Source: Acidobacteriaceae bacterium KBS 89 (GTDB taxonomy: Bacteria > Acidobacteriota > Terriglobia > Terriglobales > Acidobacteriaceae). Taken from it: a stretch of DNA of 64,000 bases. The stretch is from positions 124,001 through 188,000 of the forward strand of contig KB906756.1 in assembly GCA_000381605.1 (NCBI GenBank), written 5' to 3'. Below, piece after piece: positions 17,959 through 27,786 of the stretch (positions are counted from its first letter, which is position 1; each line of letters opens with the position of its first letter). The notes beneath the pieces were generated by a model, which made no database searches, had not been told where the DNA came from, and saw only the letters and a list, made by a program, of their open reading frames with translations. Both the position numbers and the translations under genes were made by a program.

Positions 17959-20900
17959 ATGACCATTAATGCCAACTACCAGAGAACCATTTGGGGGCTT
18001 TTGGGGCGTCGGTGTTTACTCTGCGCCATCGTCTTCGCCACAGCAGCTTTCTTCACCTCAGCCGCGCACGCACAGTTTCGCACCTCCATCCAGGGTGTTG
18101 TAACCGACCCGGAGGGAGCAGTCATCCCGGGTGCAACCCTTACACTGAAGAACTTGTCGACCAATGAGACGGTGGTAAGAACCAGTAATGAAACCGGCGT
18201 CTTCAACTTCAACGCTCTTCCAGCAGACCGCTTCTCATTGACAGTCGAGAGGGATGGTTTCCAGAAGCAGGTCCTCGACAACCTGCAGTTGACCCCCGAG
18301 CAGGCAAACGCGCTCAATGTGAAGCTTGCAGTTGGCGTGCAGTCGACGACCGTTACAGTGGACGCGTCTCTCGCGCCAGCCCTGGATACCCAGACCGCAA
18401 ACACCGGAACCACAATTTCAGACAATCAAATCCAACATGTCCCGGTCTATCAGCGCGACGTCACTAGCCTCATTCAGTTGGCGCCTGGAGTTCTGGCCAC
18501 GGGAGCGCAGACCGCCGGGGGCGGTGGATTCCAGGCTCCAGGAACGCAGACCGGCGCTTCATCGGGCGGCGGCGGCAATTTAGGACACTCGAGCAGTATC
18601 TTCGCGACGGAAAATGGCGCTTCGGCCAATGCCAACGGCGCCCAGTTTGGAAACAACGGCTACAGCATCGACGGTATCAGCACCGTGAGTGCCGTCTGGG
18701 GCGGATCGACGGTCGTCACCCCCAGTCAAGATTCGGTCGACAACGTTAAGATCGTCACCAATGCCTACGACGCTGAAAATGGCCGTTTCTCGGGAGCACT
18801 GACCCAAATTACCTCCAAGAGCGGAACCAACAATCTTCATGGCAGCTTGTTTGTCCAGATCGCTCGCCCTGGACTGAATGCCTATCAACGTTGGAACGGC
18901 CCCCAGACGGTGCAGTCGAATGATCCAGTCACCGGAGCCAAGCTGACACCCGCCCAGCGTGGCCTGCTCCGCGACCAGGACCGTTATAACCAGTGGGGTG
19001 GGAGCATCGGTGGCCCGATCTGGAAGAACAGGGTCTTTGCCTTCTTCGCCTACGAGGGACAAAGCCAGAGCATCGAGACGACCAGCAACCAATGGTTTCC
19101 GACCGCAGCGCTTGCGGGATTGGCGCCGGCAAACAGCATCGCCTCAACCTACCTCAAATTTCCGGGAGCGGCAGTGGCCGGCACAGTGATTGCCTCGAAT
19201 ACCTGCACGAACGCCGGCCTCGTTGAAGGCGTAAATTGTCGTACCATCGCGGGCCAAGGCTTGAACATTGGTTCGCCGCTGACCACCGGCCTCGGCAAGC
19301 AGGACCTCACCTATGTGAACGCCAGCACGCCCGGCGTCGGCAGTGGACTCTCAAACACTGCGGATATCGCCCAATACAGCATCGCCAACCCGACCACTAG
19401 CGATTTCAAACAGTACAACGGACGCATCGATGCCAATGTGACCGGCAAAGACCATGTCAGCTTCGCGATCTATTGGGTTCCAACGAGCTTCACCAAACTC
19501 AACGGCGGACTGGGTTATCAGCGCTTCACTCACTCGCAGGTTAACGATGCCTTCTCGGTCATCTGGAACCACACCTTTTCGCCAAGCTTTCTGAACGAAG
19601 CTCGCGCCAACGCCGCGGGCTGGCGCTATAACGAGCTTGAGAGCAACCCTCAGGCCCCGTTTGGCCTGCCCCAGGTCAACTTAGCTTCAAACGGCGGTTT
19701 TCAGATAGGCAGTATAACGATCGGTGCCCTCGGTGTGCCGGCGCCTGCCCATCTGAACCAATGGACCTACGGCTATAAGGACGTTGCCACCAAGGTGCTG
19801 CACTCGCAAACGATGAAATTCGGATTTGACTTTACACGGCTCTACTATCTGAATGATCCGATCGGGGCGCCGAATTTCACCTTCTTCAATATCTGGGACT
19901 TCCTGAACGATGCCCCCGAGGCGGAAGGCGGTCCATTCCAGGCAACCACCGGTATTCCCGGCGGCTTCCGGAACGATAACCGCCAGAACATGTTAGGTGT
20001 CTTCTTTCAGGATGACTGGAAGGCCCGTCCCAACCTGACTTTGAGCGCGGGCCTGCGTTATTCCTACTTCGGACCACTCACGGATAAGAACAACAACCAG
20101 GGTGTACTCACCTTCGGCAGCGGCACAAGCCTCTTGACCGGCATCAGGATCCGCACGGGAATCGGCGCATGGAACGCACAAAAGCTCAACTTTGGCCCGC
20201 AGGTCGGCTTCAACTGGAGTCCCGCGTTATCCAACGGCAAGGTGGTTTTCCGCGGAGGTTACGGCATCAACTACAACCAGGAGCAGCTCGCAAACGCCAA
20301 CATAAATAACGGCAACCCGCCGGGCACCAGCTCTGTTCCCGGCAGCAGTCAAAATCCCACCCAGATCAATCCGAATATCCTCTACGCAGTCTCGAGCAGT
20401 CCAACCAACATCTTTGGCTATCCACCTAACCCGCATACGATTACCACATTCAACTCCGCCGGCCTGCCGACGGCCGGAAGCGCAAACCTTGGCGCGCTGC
20501 CCGGTAACTTGCCCACGCAATACGCGCATCATTACTCACTCGATATGCAGGTGGATTTAGGTTATTCGTGGGTTATGACTGTAGGCTACGTAGGTAGCTC
20601 CGCTCATCACACCTTGTACGACTATGACTCAAATGCTCTCGGACAAATTATGGGGGCGCCGCAGAACCCTCTGGTAAATAGCGTCAACACCTTCGGCAGC
20701 CAGGGTAAATCCAACAACAATATGTTGCTCGCCGGACTCAAGCATCAGTTCTCGCACACCTTCTCGGCGGAGGCGCAGTATGCCTGGGCCCACAGCATGG
20801 ATACCAACTCAGGTCCGTATTTTCGAGACCCTTACCTTTACAACACCCGGTTCTCCTACGGGAGATCGGATTTCGACATCAATCAATCTCTCAAGATCTT

Positions 20901-21537
20901 TGGCGTCTGGCAGCCGGTTTTCTTTCGCGGCAGCCATAACTGGGTAGAGAAGATCGTCGGTGGATGGTCGCTCAGCGGCATATTCTCCGTTCACTCAGGC
21001 TACGGCTGGACTCCCGTCTATAACGCGCCACATCAGATCTACTGCTTTACCTGCAACTACGGATTCCAGAACCTGCGTCCCTCCTACCGCGGAGGAGCTG
21101 TCAATAGCACTAGTAACGACGCCTTCAAAACAGGAAGCAATTTCCCCAACCCGGGAACTGCCAATACAGGTACGAACAATAATCAATTCGCCAATAAATA
21201 TTTTATGGTTCCGAACTATCAGAATGCGATCACCGACAATCCCGGACAGGCCACAAACAACTTCATCCCACCGCCGGGACTCATTCGTAACTCCTTTGGC
21301 GGCCCCGACTATCGAGATGTCGATCTAAATATCGCCAAAGCATTTGGCTTGCCCACGATGCCGGTGCTTGGCGAGAACGCCAGGATCGAAATCAAGGCCA
21401 ATATGCTTAACGCCTTCAATTTATTGAATATCAACCCCAGCTCCCTTTCGACCAATATCGCAAACGCCAACCTCGGTCAGGCATCGAGTGCACTTGGATC
21501 AAGAACGATCGATTTTCAGATTCGCTTCAGCTTCTAA
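17959..21537 (+). CDS. Oar-like TonB-dependent receptor with carboxypeptidase-regulatory domain
   Basis: 1192 residues. The signal peptide ends at SAAHA-Q (about residue 38). A carboxypeptidase regulatory-like beta-sandwich (FRTSIQGVVTDPEGAVIPGA) spans about 40-120. A plug domain follows (ISDNQIQHVPVYQRDVTSL, NNGYSIDGIS), then a large 22-strand-type barrel ending in TIDFQIRFSF with a terminal aromatic. This is the layout of the Oar-like receptors greatly expanded in Acidobacteriota; they are thought to import or bind plant glycans or other large substrates. The downstream GH39 glycosidase supports a glycan-related role, though the two genes are separated by a hairpin and may not be co-transcribed. 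Confidence 0.93.
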   Translation: MTINANYQRTIWGLLGRRCLLCAIVFATAAFFTSAAHAQFRTSIQGVVTDPEGAVIPGATLTLKNLSTNETVVRTSNETGVFNFNALPADRFSLTVERDGFQKQVLDNLQLTPEQANALNVKLAVGVQSTTVTVDASLAPALDTQTANTGTTISDNQIQHVPVYQRDVTSLIQLAPGVLATGAQTAGGGGFQAPGTQTGASSGGGGNLGHSSSIFATENGASANANGAQFGNNGYSIDGISTVSAVWGGSTVVTPSQDSVDNVKIVTNAYDAENGRFSGALTQITSKSGTNNLHGSLFVQIARPGLNAYQRWNGPQTVQSNDPVTGAKLTPAQRGLLRDQDRYNQWGGSIGGPIWKNRVFAFFAYEGQSQSIETTSNQWFPTAALAGLAPANSIASTYLKFPGAAVAGTVIASNTCTNAGLVEGVNCRTIAGQGLNIGSPLTTGLGKQDLTYVNASTPGVGSGLSNTADIAQYSIANPTTSDFKQYNGRIDANVTGKDHVSFAIYWVPTSFTKLNGGLGYQRFTHSQVNDAFSVIWNHTFSPSFLNEARANAAGWRYNELESNPQAPFGLPQVNLASNGGFQIGSITIGALGVPAPAHLNQWTYGYKDVATKVLHSQTMKFGFDFTRLYYLNDPIGAPNFTFFNIWDFLNDAPEAEGGPFQATTGIPGGFRNDNRQNMLGVFFQDDWKARPNLTLSAGLRYSYFGPLTDKNNNQGVLTFGSGTSLLTGIRIRTGIGAWNAQKLNFGPQVGFNWSPALSNGKVVFRGGYGINYNQEQLANANINNGNPPGTSSVPGSSQNPTQINPNILYAVSSSPTNIFGYPPNPHTITTFNSAGLPTAGSANLGALPGNLPTQYAHHYSLDMQVDLGYSWVMTVGYVGSSAHHTLYDYDSNALGQIMGAPQNPLVNSVNTFGSQGKSNNNMLLAGLKHQFSHTFSAEAQYAWAHSMDTNSGPYFRDPYLYNTRFSYGRSDFDINQSLKIFGVWQPVFFRGSHNWVEKIVGGWSLSGIFSVHSGYGWTPVYNAPHQIYCFTCNYGFQNLRPSYRGGAVNSTSNDAFKTGSNFPNPGTANTGTNNNQFANKYFMVPNYQNAITDNPGQATNNFIPPPGLIRNSFGGPDYRDVDLNIAKAFGLPTMPVLGENARIEIKANMLNAFNLLNINPSSLSTNIANANLGQASSALGSRTIDFQIRFSF

Positions 21538-21557
21538 CAGCGCCTGAACTCCACACG

Positions 21558-21589
21558 ACAGGAGGACGCTCTCACGAGCGTCTTCCTGT
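21558..21589 (+). terminator. Strong hairpin after the TonB receptor
   Basis: Inverted repeat ACAGGAGGACGCTC - TCAC - GAGCGTCTTCCTGT: a 14-base stem with one G-T wobble and a 4-base loop, starting 20 bases after the receptor stop. There is no T tract, so classic intrinsic termination is uncertain; it could instead stabilise the mRNA 3' end. Confidence 0.55.
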
Positions 21590-21813
21590 ACGCTTCCGCC
21601 ACCTTGCATTTGACCACCCGGAGTTGACAATTTCGACGGCGTCAACTGCCCCACTCGTGGTGCATCTCCATGCGCCAACATTTTTTTGCACGCAAAACGA
21701 CAAAAACCCGCCTCATTCCTCGCTTCCCACCACGATAAGAGCCATCAAATCACCACGTTTTTGCACCTAAGAACCACAATTTCACCACCATCCTCTTTTC
21801 GACTGAGGTGCTC

Positions 21814-23313
21814 ATGTTCGGACTTCGCCGCTCTCCGCTCGCTCTCCTCGCCCTCATCCTCTCGCTCTCCCTTCCAGCCGCCGCACAGGAGGTGGTCCAG
21901 ATCGACGCCCAGGCTAAGACCACTCCCTTCCCCCACTTCTGGGAACAGATGTTCGGCTCCGGCCGCGCTATCCTCACCCTGCGCGAAAGCTACCGCGAAG
22001 ACCTCCGTGCAGTGAAGAAAATAACGGACTTCCGCTACGTTCGCTTCCACGCAATCCTCCACGACGAGGTAGGCGTCTACAACGAAGACGAACACGGCAA
22101 CCCCGTCTACAACTTCGCCTATGTCGATCAAATCTATGACGGCCTCCTCAAAAACGGCGTCCGCCCTGTCGTAGAGATCAGCTTCATGCCGAAGAAGTTA
22201 GCCTTCAACCCCGATGCACTCCATCCTTTCTGGTACAAGCCAAACGTCTCTCCCCCGAAGAGCATGGAACGTTGGGACGATCTCATAACTCACTTCGCCC
22301 AGAACCTCGTAGATCGCTATGGAATCAACGAAGTAGCGCAGTGGTACTTCGAAGTGTGGAACGAACCCAACATCGACTTCTGGAACGGCATTCCCCGCCA
22401 AGCCAGCTACTTTGCCCTATACGACCACACCGCAAAGGCCCTGAAAGCAGTGAACCCGCGCCTTCGCGTCGGCGGTCCTGCAACTTCCGCGGCCCACTGG
22501 GTGGACGATTTCCTCAAACATACGACGACCGCACACGTCCCCGTTGACTTTATCTCCACGCACGGCTATGCCGATGATTCTGTGCAAGATATGTTGGGAA
22601 CTGACGAAAATATCCCGATGGACGATCGCGTTTGCCGCGCGGTGCAGCAAGTACACAAACAGATTCAAGCATCGGCGACACCAAACCTGCCTCTCTTCTG
22701 GACGGAATGGAACGTTCCGGGACACATGGAGGCTCGCGACACGACCTATGTAGGACCTGCGCTCGCAAACACTATAAGAGAGTGCGACGGCTTCGTAGAT
22801 ATGATGTCGTTCTGGACGTTCTCCGATGTGTTTGAAGAGGGCGGTCCGGCTCCCCGTCCCTTCCAGGGTGCGTTCGGCCTGCGGGCAAAGGGCGGAATAA
22901 ACAAACCGAGTTACTATGCCTTCGCCCTTCTTCACGAGCTAGGGGATCAACGATTGGCAAACTCCTCGAGAAACGTGCTTTTGACGAAGCGTAAAGACAA
23001 CACCTTGGTGATAGCCGCGTGGAACCTTGTCGATCCCGAGAACCGCGGTGGACCAAAAACGATGAAGCTTAAGTTCTTCAATATGCCCCGAAATGCCGAG
23101 GTATCGATACAGAAGGTGGATAACGAACATGGCAATGTCCTGCCAAAGTACGCCGCGAAAGGCAAACCGCTCGACCCAACTGAGGCGCAGGCTGAACAGT
23201 TAAATCAAGAGACCGCCTTGGGCCCACCTGAGAGAGCACACCTCAAAGACGGTCAGCTCGAATTCAACCTGGACCGGGATGCGCTCGTGTTGGTGCAGGT
23301 AAAGGCGCATTAG
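21814..23313 (+). CDS. GH39 family glycoside hydrolase (beta-xylosidase-like), secreted
   Basis: 499 residues from ATG 21814, with GAGG 6 bases upstream. The signal peptide is MFGLRRSPLALLALILSLSL, then PAAAQ. A (beta/alpha)8 barrel carries the clan GH-A acid/base in YFEVWNEPNIDFW and the nucleophile Glu in LFWTEWNVPG. The N-terminal FPHFWEQMFGSGRA and the MSFWTFSDVFEEGG block match GH39 xylosidases. A C-terminal beta-sandwich (about residues 390-499) is present. The enzyme should release xylose or related sugars from plant or microbial glycans outside the cytoplasm. It follows the TonB receptor in the same direction, suggesting a glycan-utilisation pair. Confidence 0.9.
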   Translation: MFGLRRSPLALLALILSLSLPAAAQEVVQIDAQAKTTPFPHFWEQMFGSGRAILTLRESYREDLRAVKKITDFRYVRFHAILHDEVGVYNEDEHGNPVYNFAYVDQIYDGLLKNGVRPVVEISFMPKKLAFNPDALHPFWYKPNVSPPKSMERWDDLITHFAQNLVDRYGINEVAQWYFEVWNEPNIDFWNGIPRQASYFALYDHTAKALKAVNPRLRVGGPATSAAHWVDDFLKHTTTAHVPVDFISTHGYADDSVQDMLGTDENIPMDDRVCRAVQQVHKQIQASATPNLPLFWTEWNVPGHMEARDTTYVGPALANTIRECDGFVDMMSFWTFSDVFEEGGPAPRPFQGAFGLRAKGGINKPSYYAFALLHELGDQRLANSSRNVLLTKRKDNTLVIAAWNLVDPENRGGPKTMKLKFFNMPRNAEVSIQKVDNEHGNVLPKYAAKGKPLDPTEAQAEQLNQETALGPPERAHLKDGQLEFNLDRDALVLVQVKAH

Positions 23314-23537
23314 ATAACTGGGCAGTCGACCTCGGTAGCGGGAGTGTTGCGGCACTTTTGGCTCTTGCAATCGGAGTCTTGCGTTTTGCGGATTTTCCCG
23401 CAGTCGATCAGCACGTCTTGCTCGTACGTGCCGCCATCGATTCGGAGGGCGCCAAAGGAAAATTTGTCGAATTCCAGGAATTGACGTGGCCTTGGTACTC
23501 CGCTGGCTTGATGGTGGCCCGGGCGAGTCCAACTCAA
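23310..23537 (-). pseudogene. Mth938/NDUFAF3-like domain gene fragment
   Basis: The minus-strand frame contains FDKFSFGALRIDGG followed by TYEQDVLIDCGKIRK (about 23385-23480). This matches the start of Mth938-like domain proteins (consensus FGxIxIDGxxYxxDVxIxxxGxIxxR). The usual 70-80 residues after that block are replaced by an unrelated tail ending at 23310, and no start codon with a ribosome-binding site lies directly before the block. I read it as a 5' remnant of a decayed gene abutting the GH39 3' end. Confidence 0.5.
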
Positions 23538-23933
23538 CGACTAAAGGTATTTGTAATCATTAGAGTATCCGAAGGGCATTCTCACCCATACCCACAAAAA
23601 TACCTACACAACCGGATCTCCTTCTGATCGCGAGGAACGTTCGAAGGAGAGTGCTATAACCATTTTCTACTCCGTCGAGGCGTATGTACACCGCTGGTGC
23701 ACACGGTGAGCCATATCTGTTTTTGCATGGACGGCTGTCATCGATGTTGTGACTGTGTAGATTGGCGGCGTCCTCCTATAAGGATCTGTCATTCCAAAGA
23801 TGAGGAAGAGTGGCGTGTCATCCTGGAAAAGAATTCGTTGGACCGATCGCCTGCCAAGATTAAGTTCCGGGTCGGAACTTGGTGGACGAGCGACGTGGAG
23901 TGCTAGACTTACTCAAGCCCAAGGAGTACTCCC
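23314..23933. other. Intergenic region upstream of the winged-helix regulator
   Basis: 620 bases. The left part holds the Mth938-like remnant. The right part (about 23640-23920) shows no supported gene and should contain the regulator promoter. AAGGAG lies 7 bases before ATG 23934. A plus-strand frame at 23358-23627 has no ribosome-binding site or recognisable domain. Confidence 0.45.
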
Positions 23934-26061
23934 ATGGGCACGCTAAGGAATACGGCGGAAACCTGGCGTTTCGGGGTATTCGAATTCGACGCGCGCAGTG
24001 CGGAACTGCGTCGTGCCGGTGTCCCTATCAAGTTGCGGGATCAGTCCTCGCGCATCCTCTATTACTTCCTCGAATATCCAGGGCAGATGGTGACGCGCGA
24101 AGAGCTTCGCCGCCACCTTTGGCCTTCGGATACCTTCGTTGACTTCGACCATAGCCTGAACACTGCGGTCATGAAGCTGCGGGAAGCCCTCGGCGATTCC
24201 GCCGACGAGCCCCTTTACATCGAAACTATTCCCAAGAAGGGCTATCGCTTCGTCGCGCCCGTCGAACGAGATGGCGATGGAAACGCAAAGACAGCCCTGG
24301 AAGCGACCGCAAACGCCGAAGTCGCGCAGGTTGCGTCCGGCCAAGTCCACCCTGATGGGACAGAAACCGCACTTTCCACCTCCGCGGCCAGCACCAGCAC
24401 CGCTCACCCAGTTAGGGAGTGGTGGAAAGGGCGGCGGTTTGCGGTCGCCTTGGCGCCTTTGCTTCTGCTCCTCAGCGCAGGTGTTTCGTTTCAGTACCTG
24501 AAGCAGAATAGACGTTCCGCTCAGTTCGTCCAGCCTGAAATCGCCGGGCTCGAGTCCGGACGCAATCAGACACAGCAAAGCGGGAATACTCCCAGTAAAG
24601 TACCGGAAGATATCAGCGTCATGCCATTGACGGTGCTGCCAGGAAGGGAGTACTCACCCGCATTCTCCCCGGATGCCAGTCAGGTCGCATTCGCGTGGGA
24701 TGGTGGCAGGAGTGACGGGGCAGGCCGCTTCGACCTGTATGCGAAAGTGATTGGATCCGAGAGGGTGGAGCAACTCACACATCATCCGGCAGCATGGATC
24801 GTGCCTGCCTGGTCGCCCGACGGCCGCAACATCGCCTTTGCTCGGGAAGATGCCGGGGAATCTGGCATCTTCATGGTTTCCGCCCGGGGTGGGCCCGAGC
24901 GCAAACTGGCCGATGCCACCTTCTCCAAAGTGAGCCCTACCATTTCTCTCAACTGGTCGCCGGACGGCTACTGTATGCCGGCATGGACGGCATGCACCTC
25001 CTGACGCCGGAGAACGGCGAGACGCGCTCTGTCACCAAGCCGCCCCAGTGCAGTTTAGTGTTTTCTCCCGCCTTTTCTCCTGATGGGCAATGGATCGCCT
25101 TCAGTTGCTTCCTCGATGTGAGCTATGACATTCACGTTCTTCCTGCAAAGGGCGGCACCAGCAAGGCCTTGACCCGGGTGAAGCAGATTCCGTTCCCGCT
25201 TGCCTGGTCAGCGGACAGCAAGCGTATTGTTTACTCTGAAAATTGGAACCTTTTCGAAATCAGCAGCAACGGGGGCAAGCCTCAACGGCTGATGTTCGCG
25301 CATGACGCATTTCAACCCGCCATCTCCACGCGTGGAGAGCGTCTCGCCTATTCGCAGGGGAAGGTAAACATCAATCTGTGGCGGGCCGATCTGCGCACTC
25401 GGGGTCAAACATCGACAGCGCTGATGTTCTCGACCTCCCGGGAAGATCTAGAGCCCCACATATCCCCTGACGGTAAGCGGATCGTCTTCGCATCGCAGCG
25501 TTCCGGGTCGTATGAGATTTGGGTATCAAATCTGGATGGCAGTGACGCCGTGAAGTTGAGCAACTTCCATTCCCATACTGGCACTCCACGATGGTCGCCT
25601 GACGGCCAACGAATCGTCTTTGATTCACGCGTCTCCGGGGAAGCGGGCCTGTACCTTGTTGATCCAAACACAGGAATACCAAAGCGCATTGCTACGAACG
25701 GGCTCGTCGCCAGCGTGCCAAGCTGGTCCATGGATGGAAAATGGATCTATTTCCGGGCCGGTACAAACGAGGACGAAGGAAGCCTTTACCGGGTCTCTCT
25801 ACAGGGTGGGAACCCTCAACTGGTGAGTCAGACGCGCGGCTATAACGTTCAGCAATCGAAGACCGGCGGCACTCTCTACTTCACTGCGGGAAAACACGAC
25901 GCAGCGATCCACGTCTTAAATATCACTACTGGCGAAGAGCGATCGCTGGAAGGTATGCCGAGAGTCAGCGTTCCGACGGAGTGGGTCGTGGGTTCCAAGG
26001 GGATCTTCTTTATCGATCGGTCGTCTGCCCAGCCGAGCATTGACTTCTTCGAGTTTGGGAT
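23934..26061 (+). pseudogene. Winged-helix DNA-binding / TolB-propeller regulator, frameshifted and truncated
   Basis: The first frame (23934-25004) encodes an OmpR/CadC-type winged helix (residues 10-110, VTREELRRHLWPSDTFVDFDH and IPKKGYRFVAPVE). A Ser/Thr-rich linker, one membrane helix (FAVALAPLLLLLSAGVSF) and the start of a WD40-like/TolB beta-propeller follow. At about 24967 the frame slips: the expected NWSPDG-xLLYAGMDG reads on only in the +1 frame, consistent with loss of one base. The propeller then continues (WSPDGQRIVFDS, KWIYFRAGTN) to IDFFEFG at about 26060. There the homology stops and the sequence becomes the antisense of an FG-GAP gene; the frame ends at 26251. About one propeller blade is missing. 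The frameshift could be a sequencing error; the C-terminal fusion could not. Confidence 0.8.
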
Positions 26062-26941
26062 AGACGGCGGTGGGTGCAGCGAAGGATTGCGCGGCGTTGA
26101 AGCTGCCGTCGCCTTTTCCGGTGAGAAGGGAGATCTGACCGTTGTCGGAAGAGGCGACGATGTCGAGCTTGCCATCACCGTTGAAGTCGTCGATGACCGC
26201 GGAGAGCGAGTTGGTGCCAGGGAGGGTGTAGGGGACAGCGGTTTGAAATGAGCCGTCGGAGTTGCCGAGCAGGACGAAGGCCTGAGCTGCGCCGGCGGCG
26301 TTGACGCCGTTGATGACAACGAGGTCTCCGTCGCCGTCGCCGTTGAAATCCGCAGTGGCGAGCAGGCCGGCGCGGGTGAAGCTGAGGATGTTGACTTTGA
26401 AGCCCGATTCACCGGTGAGGACGTAGAGGGCTTTATTGCCCGTCATGAAGTTGTAAAAGACGCCGGCATACACATTGACGCCGGTCGTGGTCTTGCCGAC
26501 GAAGGTGGCTGGACGGGCGCCGATGCCTCTGGTTGGATCGACACAACCTGCGGGGACGGAGTCGGCAGTGGTAGTCAGGCCTGCCTCAGAGTGCAGGATG
26601 CGCTCGTAATTGGGAATCATGCCGGTTGAGGTATAGGTGAAGGTCGATCCGTTGGAGTAGGTTCCGGTCAGGAACAGGAGCGAGCAGTTCGATCCCCCGG
26701 AGAGGGCCAGGACCTGGCCGGAGGGGGCGCCGATCGCCGTGAAGTTGCCCTGGAACTTGGCCACGCCGGTGGAGGAGCCGTCGGTGCCGGTAAGGAGTGG
26801 GTCAACGGAGGCACCCTGATGGACGGACTTCTGGCGCGATTTTGCTACCTGGGCGAGAGAGTGCGGTTCGAGGTTGGAGATTAGAGTGAGAAAGATGAGT
26901 GCAACCGGGGCTAGAACAACACTCCTCAGGAGTTTCGGCAT
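26062..26941 (-). pseudogene. Secreted FG-GAP/VCBS repeat protein, 3' truncated
   Basis: ATG 26941 is preceded by GAGG 11 bases upstream. The signal peptide is MPKLLRSVVLAPVALIFLT with a later SLAQ. The body has at least two FG-GAP/VCBS calcium-binding repeats (ADFNGDGDGDLVVINGVN, DDFNGDGKLDIVASSDNGQ, LLTGKGDGSFNAAQSF). After AAPTAVY the frame enters the antisense of the neighbouring regulator and ends in unrelated residues at 25916, so the native C-terminus is gone. Intact relatives are normally longer, with more repeats. The product may still be made as a 341-residue chimera. Confidence 0.72.
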
Positions 26942-27525
26942 GGTGACGGGATCCTCAAAAATCTGGAAGACATATTTGCGACGGCCTAATTGTGGGGGAG
27001 GAACGGTAACTATAGCACGTCCCTGGTCCCTGGATTCCGCCTTTGAAGCATGATTTCAATCCCAAGTGTCGGCAAATGGCGAATACATCACCGGATTGTT
27101 GAAATTTTCTGTTGGGGGGTATGGTAGGGGGGCTACAACCCGTCAACGCTGATAGACCGTTGCACCGGCGTATCCGAAGATGGGGACGCGCGTGAGGAGC
27201 GATATCGTAATGGTGGAAGGAAAACCTTCAGAACCGGCTTGAGCCAGGTGGAGCGGTTGCAGCGAATAATTCGATCCAGCCAAAATCTAAATTCCTCGCC
27301 CAAAACAAAATTTGGAAGCCAAAAAAAGTAGCCGATGACTCGGCAACGAGTGGGGGGAGAGACAACGAATGCCGTTCGGACGTGAGAATAAAATGGGGCC
27401 CGATTCCGAACTCAGCCGGTTTTCAGGTGTAGCGGTGCCCGTTCGATAGGCTTCTAAGGATGGTGTCTAGGCTGCTTTCGGCGGAGATGCCACCGATCTG
27501 GACGAAGAGGCGATCGTTGGGGGAT
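26942..27525. other. Gene-poor region upstream of the FG-GAP gene
   Basis: 584 bases without a supported gene. It should include the promoter of the FG-GAP gene (reading left) and the first copy of an imperfect repeat at 27300-27370. Base composition is visibly more A-rich than in neighbouring genes around 27280-27330. Confidence 0.45.
27300..27370 (+). repeat. Imperfect direct repeat, copy 1
   Basis: Begins CCAAAACAAAATTTGGAAG and continues through AAAAAGTAGCC-ATG-CTC-GCA to GAGACAACGAA. It aligns by eye at roughly three quarters identity with 27934-28000 in the same orientation. The two copies bracket the tannase fragment. Origin unknown. Confidence 0.55.
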
Positions 27526-27786
27526 GGGAGCGATTGGGCTCGGCTGTTTATGCTGCCGGGAATGGGGCATTGCTCGGGTGGTGAGGGACCGGACAGCTTC
27601 GACAAGATTGGAGTAATGGAGGAGTGGGTGGAGCGTGGCAAGGCTCCGGAGGAAATCCTGACATCGCACAAGACTAATGGGAAGGTGGATAGGACCCGGC
27701 CGGTTTGTGCTTACCCCCAGATTGCGAAGTATAAGGGCAGCGGGAGCGTGGATGATGCGGGGAGCTTTGTGTGTGGGGCGAAGTGA
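27526..27786 (+). pseudogene. Tannase/feruloyl esterase C-terminal fragment
   Basis: About 86 codons encode the conserved C-terminus of tannase/feruloyl esterases (PF07519): RLFMLPGMGHCSGGEGPDSF, then a VERGKAPEEI and a DRTRPVCAYPQIAKYKG block, ending DDAGSFVCGAK. The GHC is the His-Cys half of the family CS-D-HC motif; the nucleophile Ser and Asp parts are absent. The frame upstream of WARLF has no family similarity and no ribosome-binding site. A full-length relative has about 500 residues or more, so this is a remnant of a deleted gene. Confidence 0.8.

Noticed and set aside
23358..23627. Plus-strand 89-codon frame after GH39
   Set aside because: Its first half is antisense to the Mth938-like block, which explains the open frame.
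26062..26251. Extra C-terminal 63 codons of the regulator frame
   Set aside because: They are the antisense of FG-GAP repeats; treated as read-through after the junction, not native sequence.
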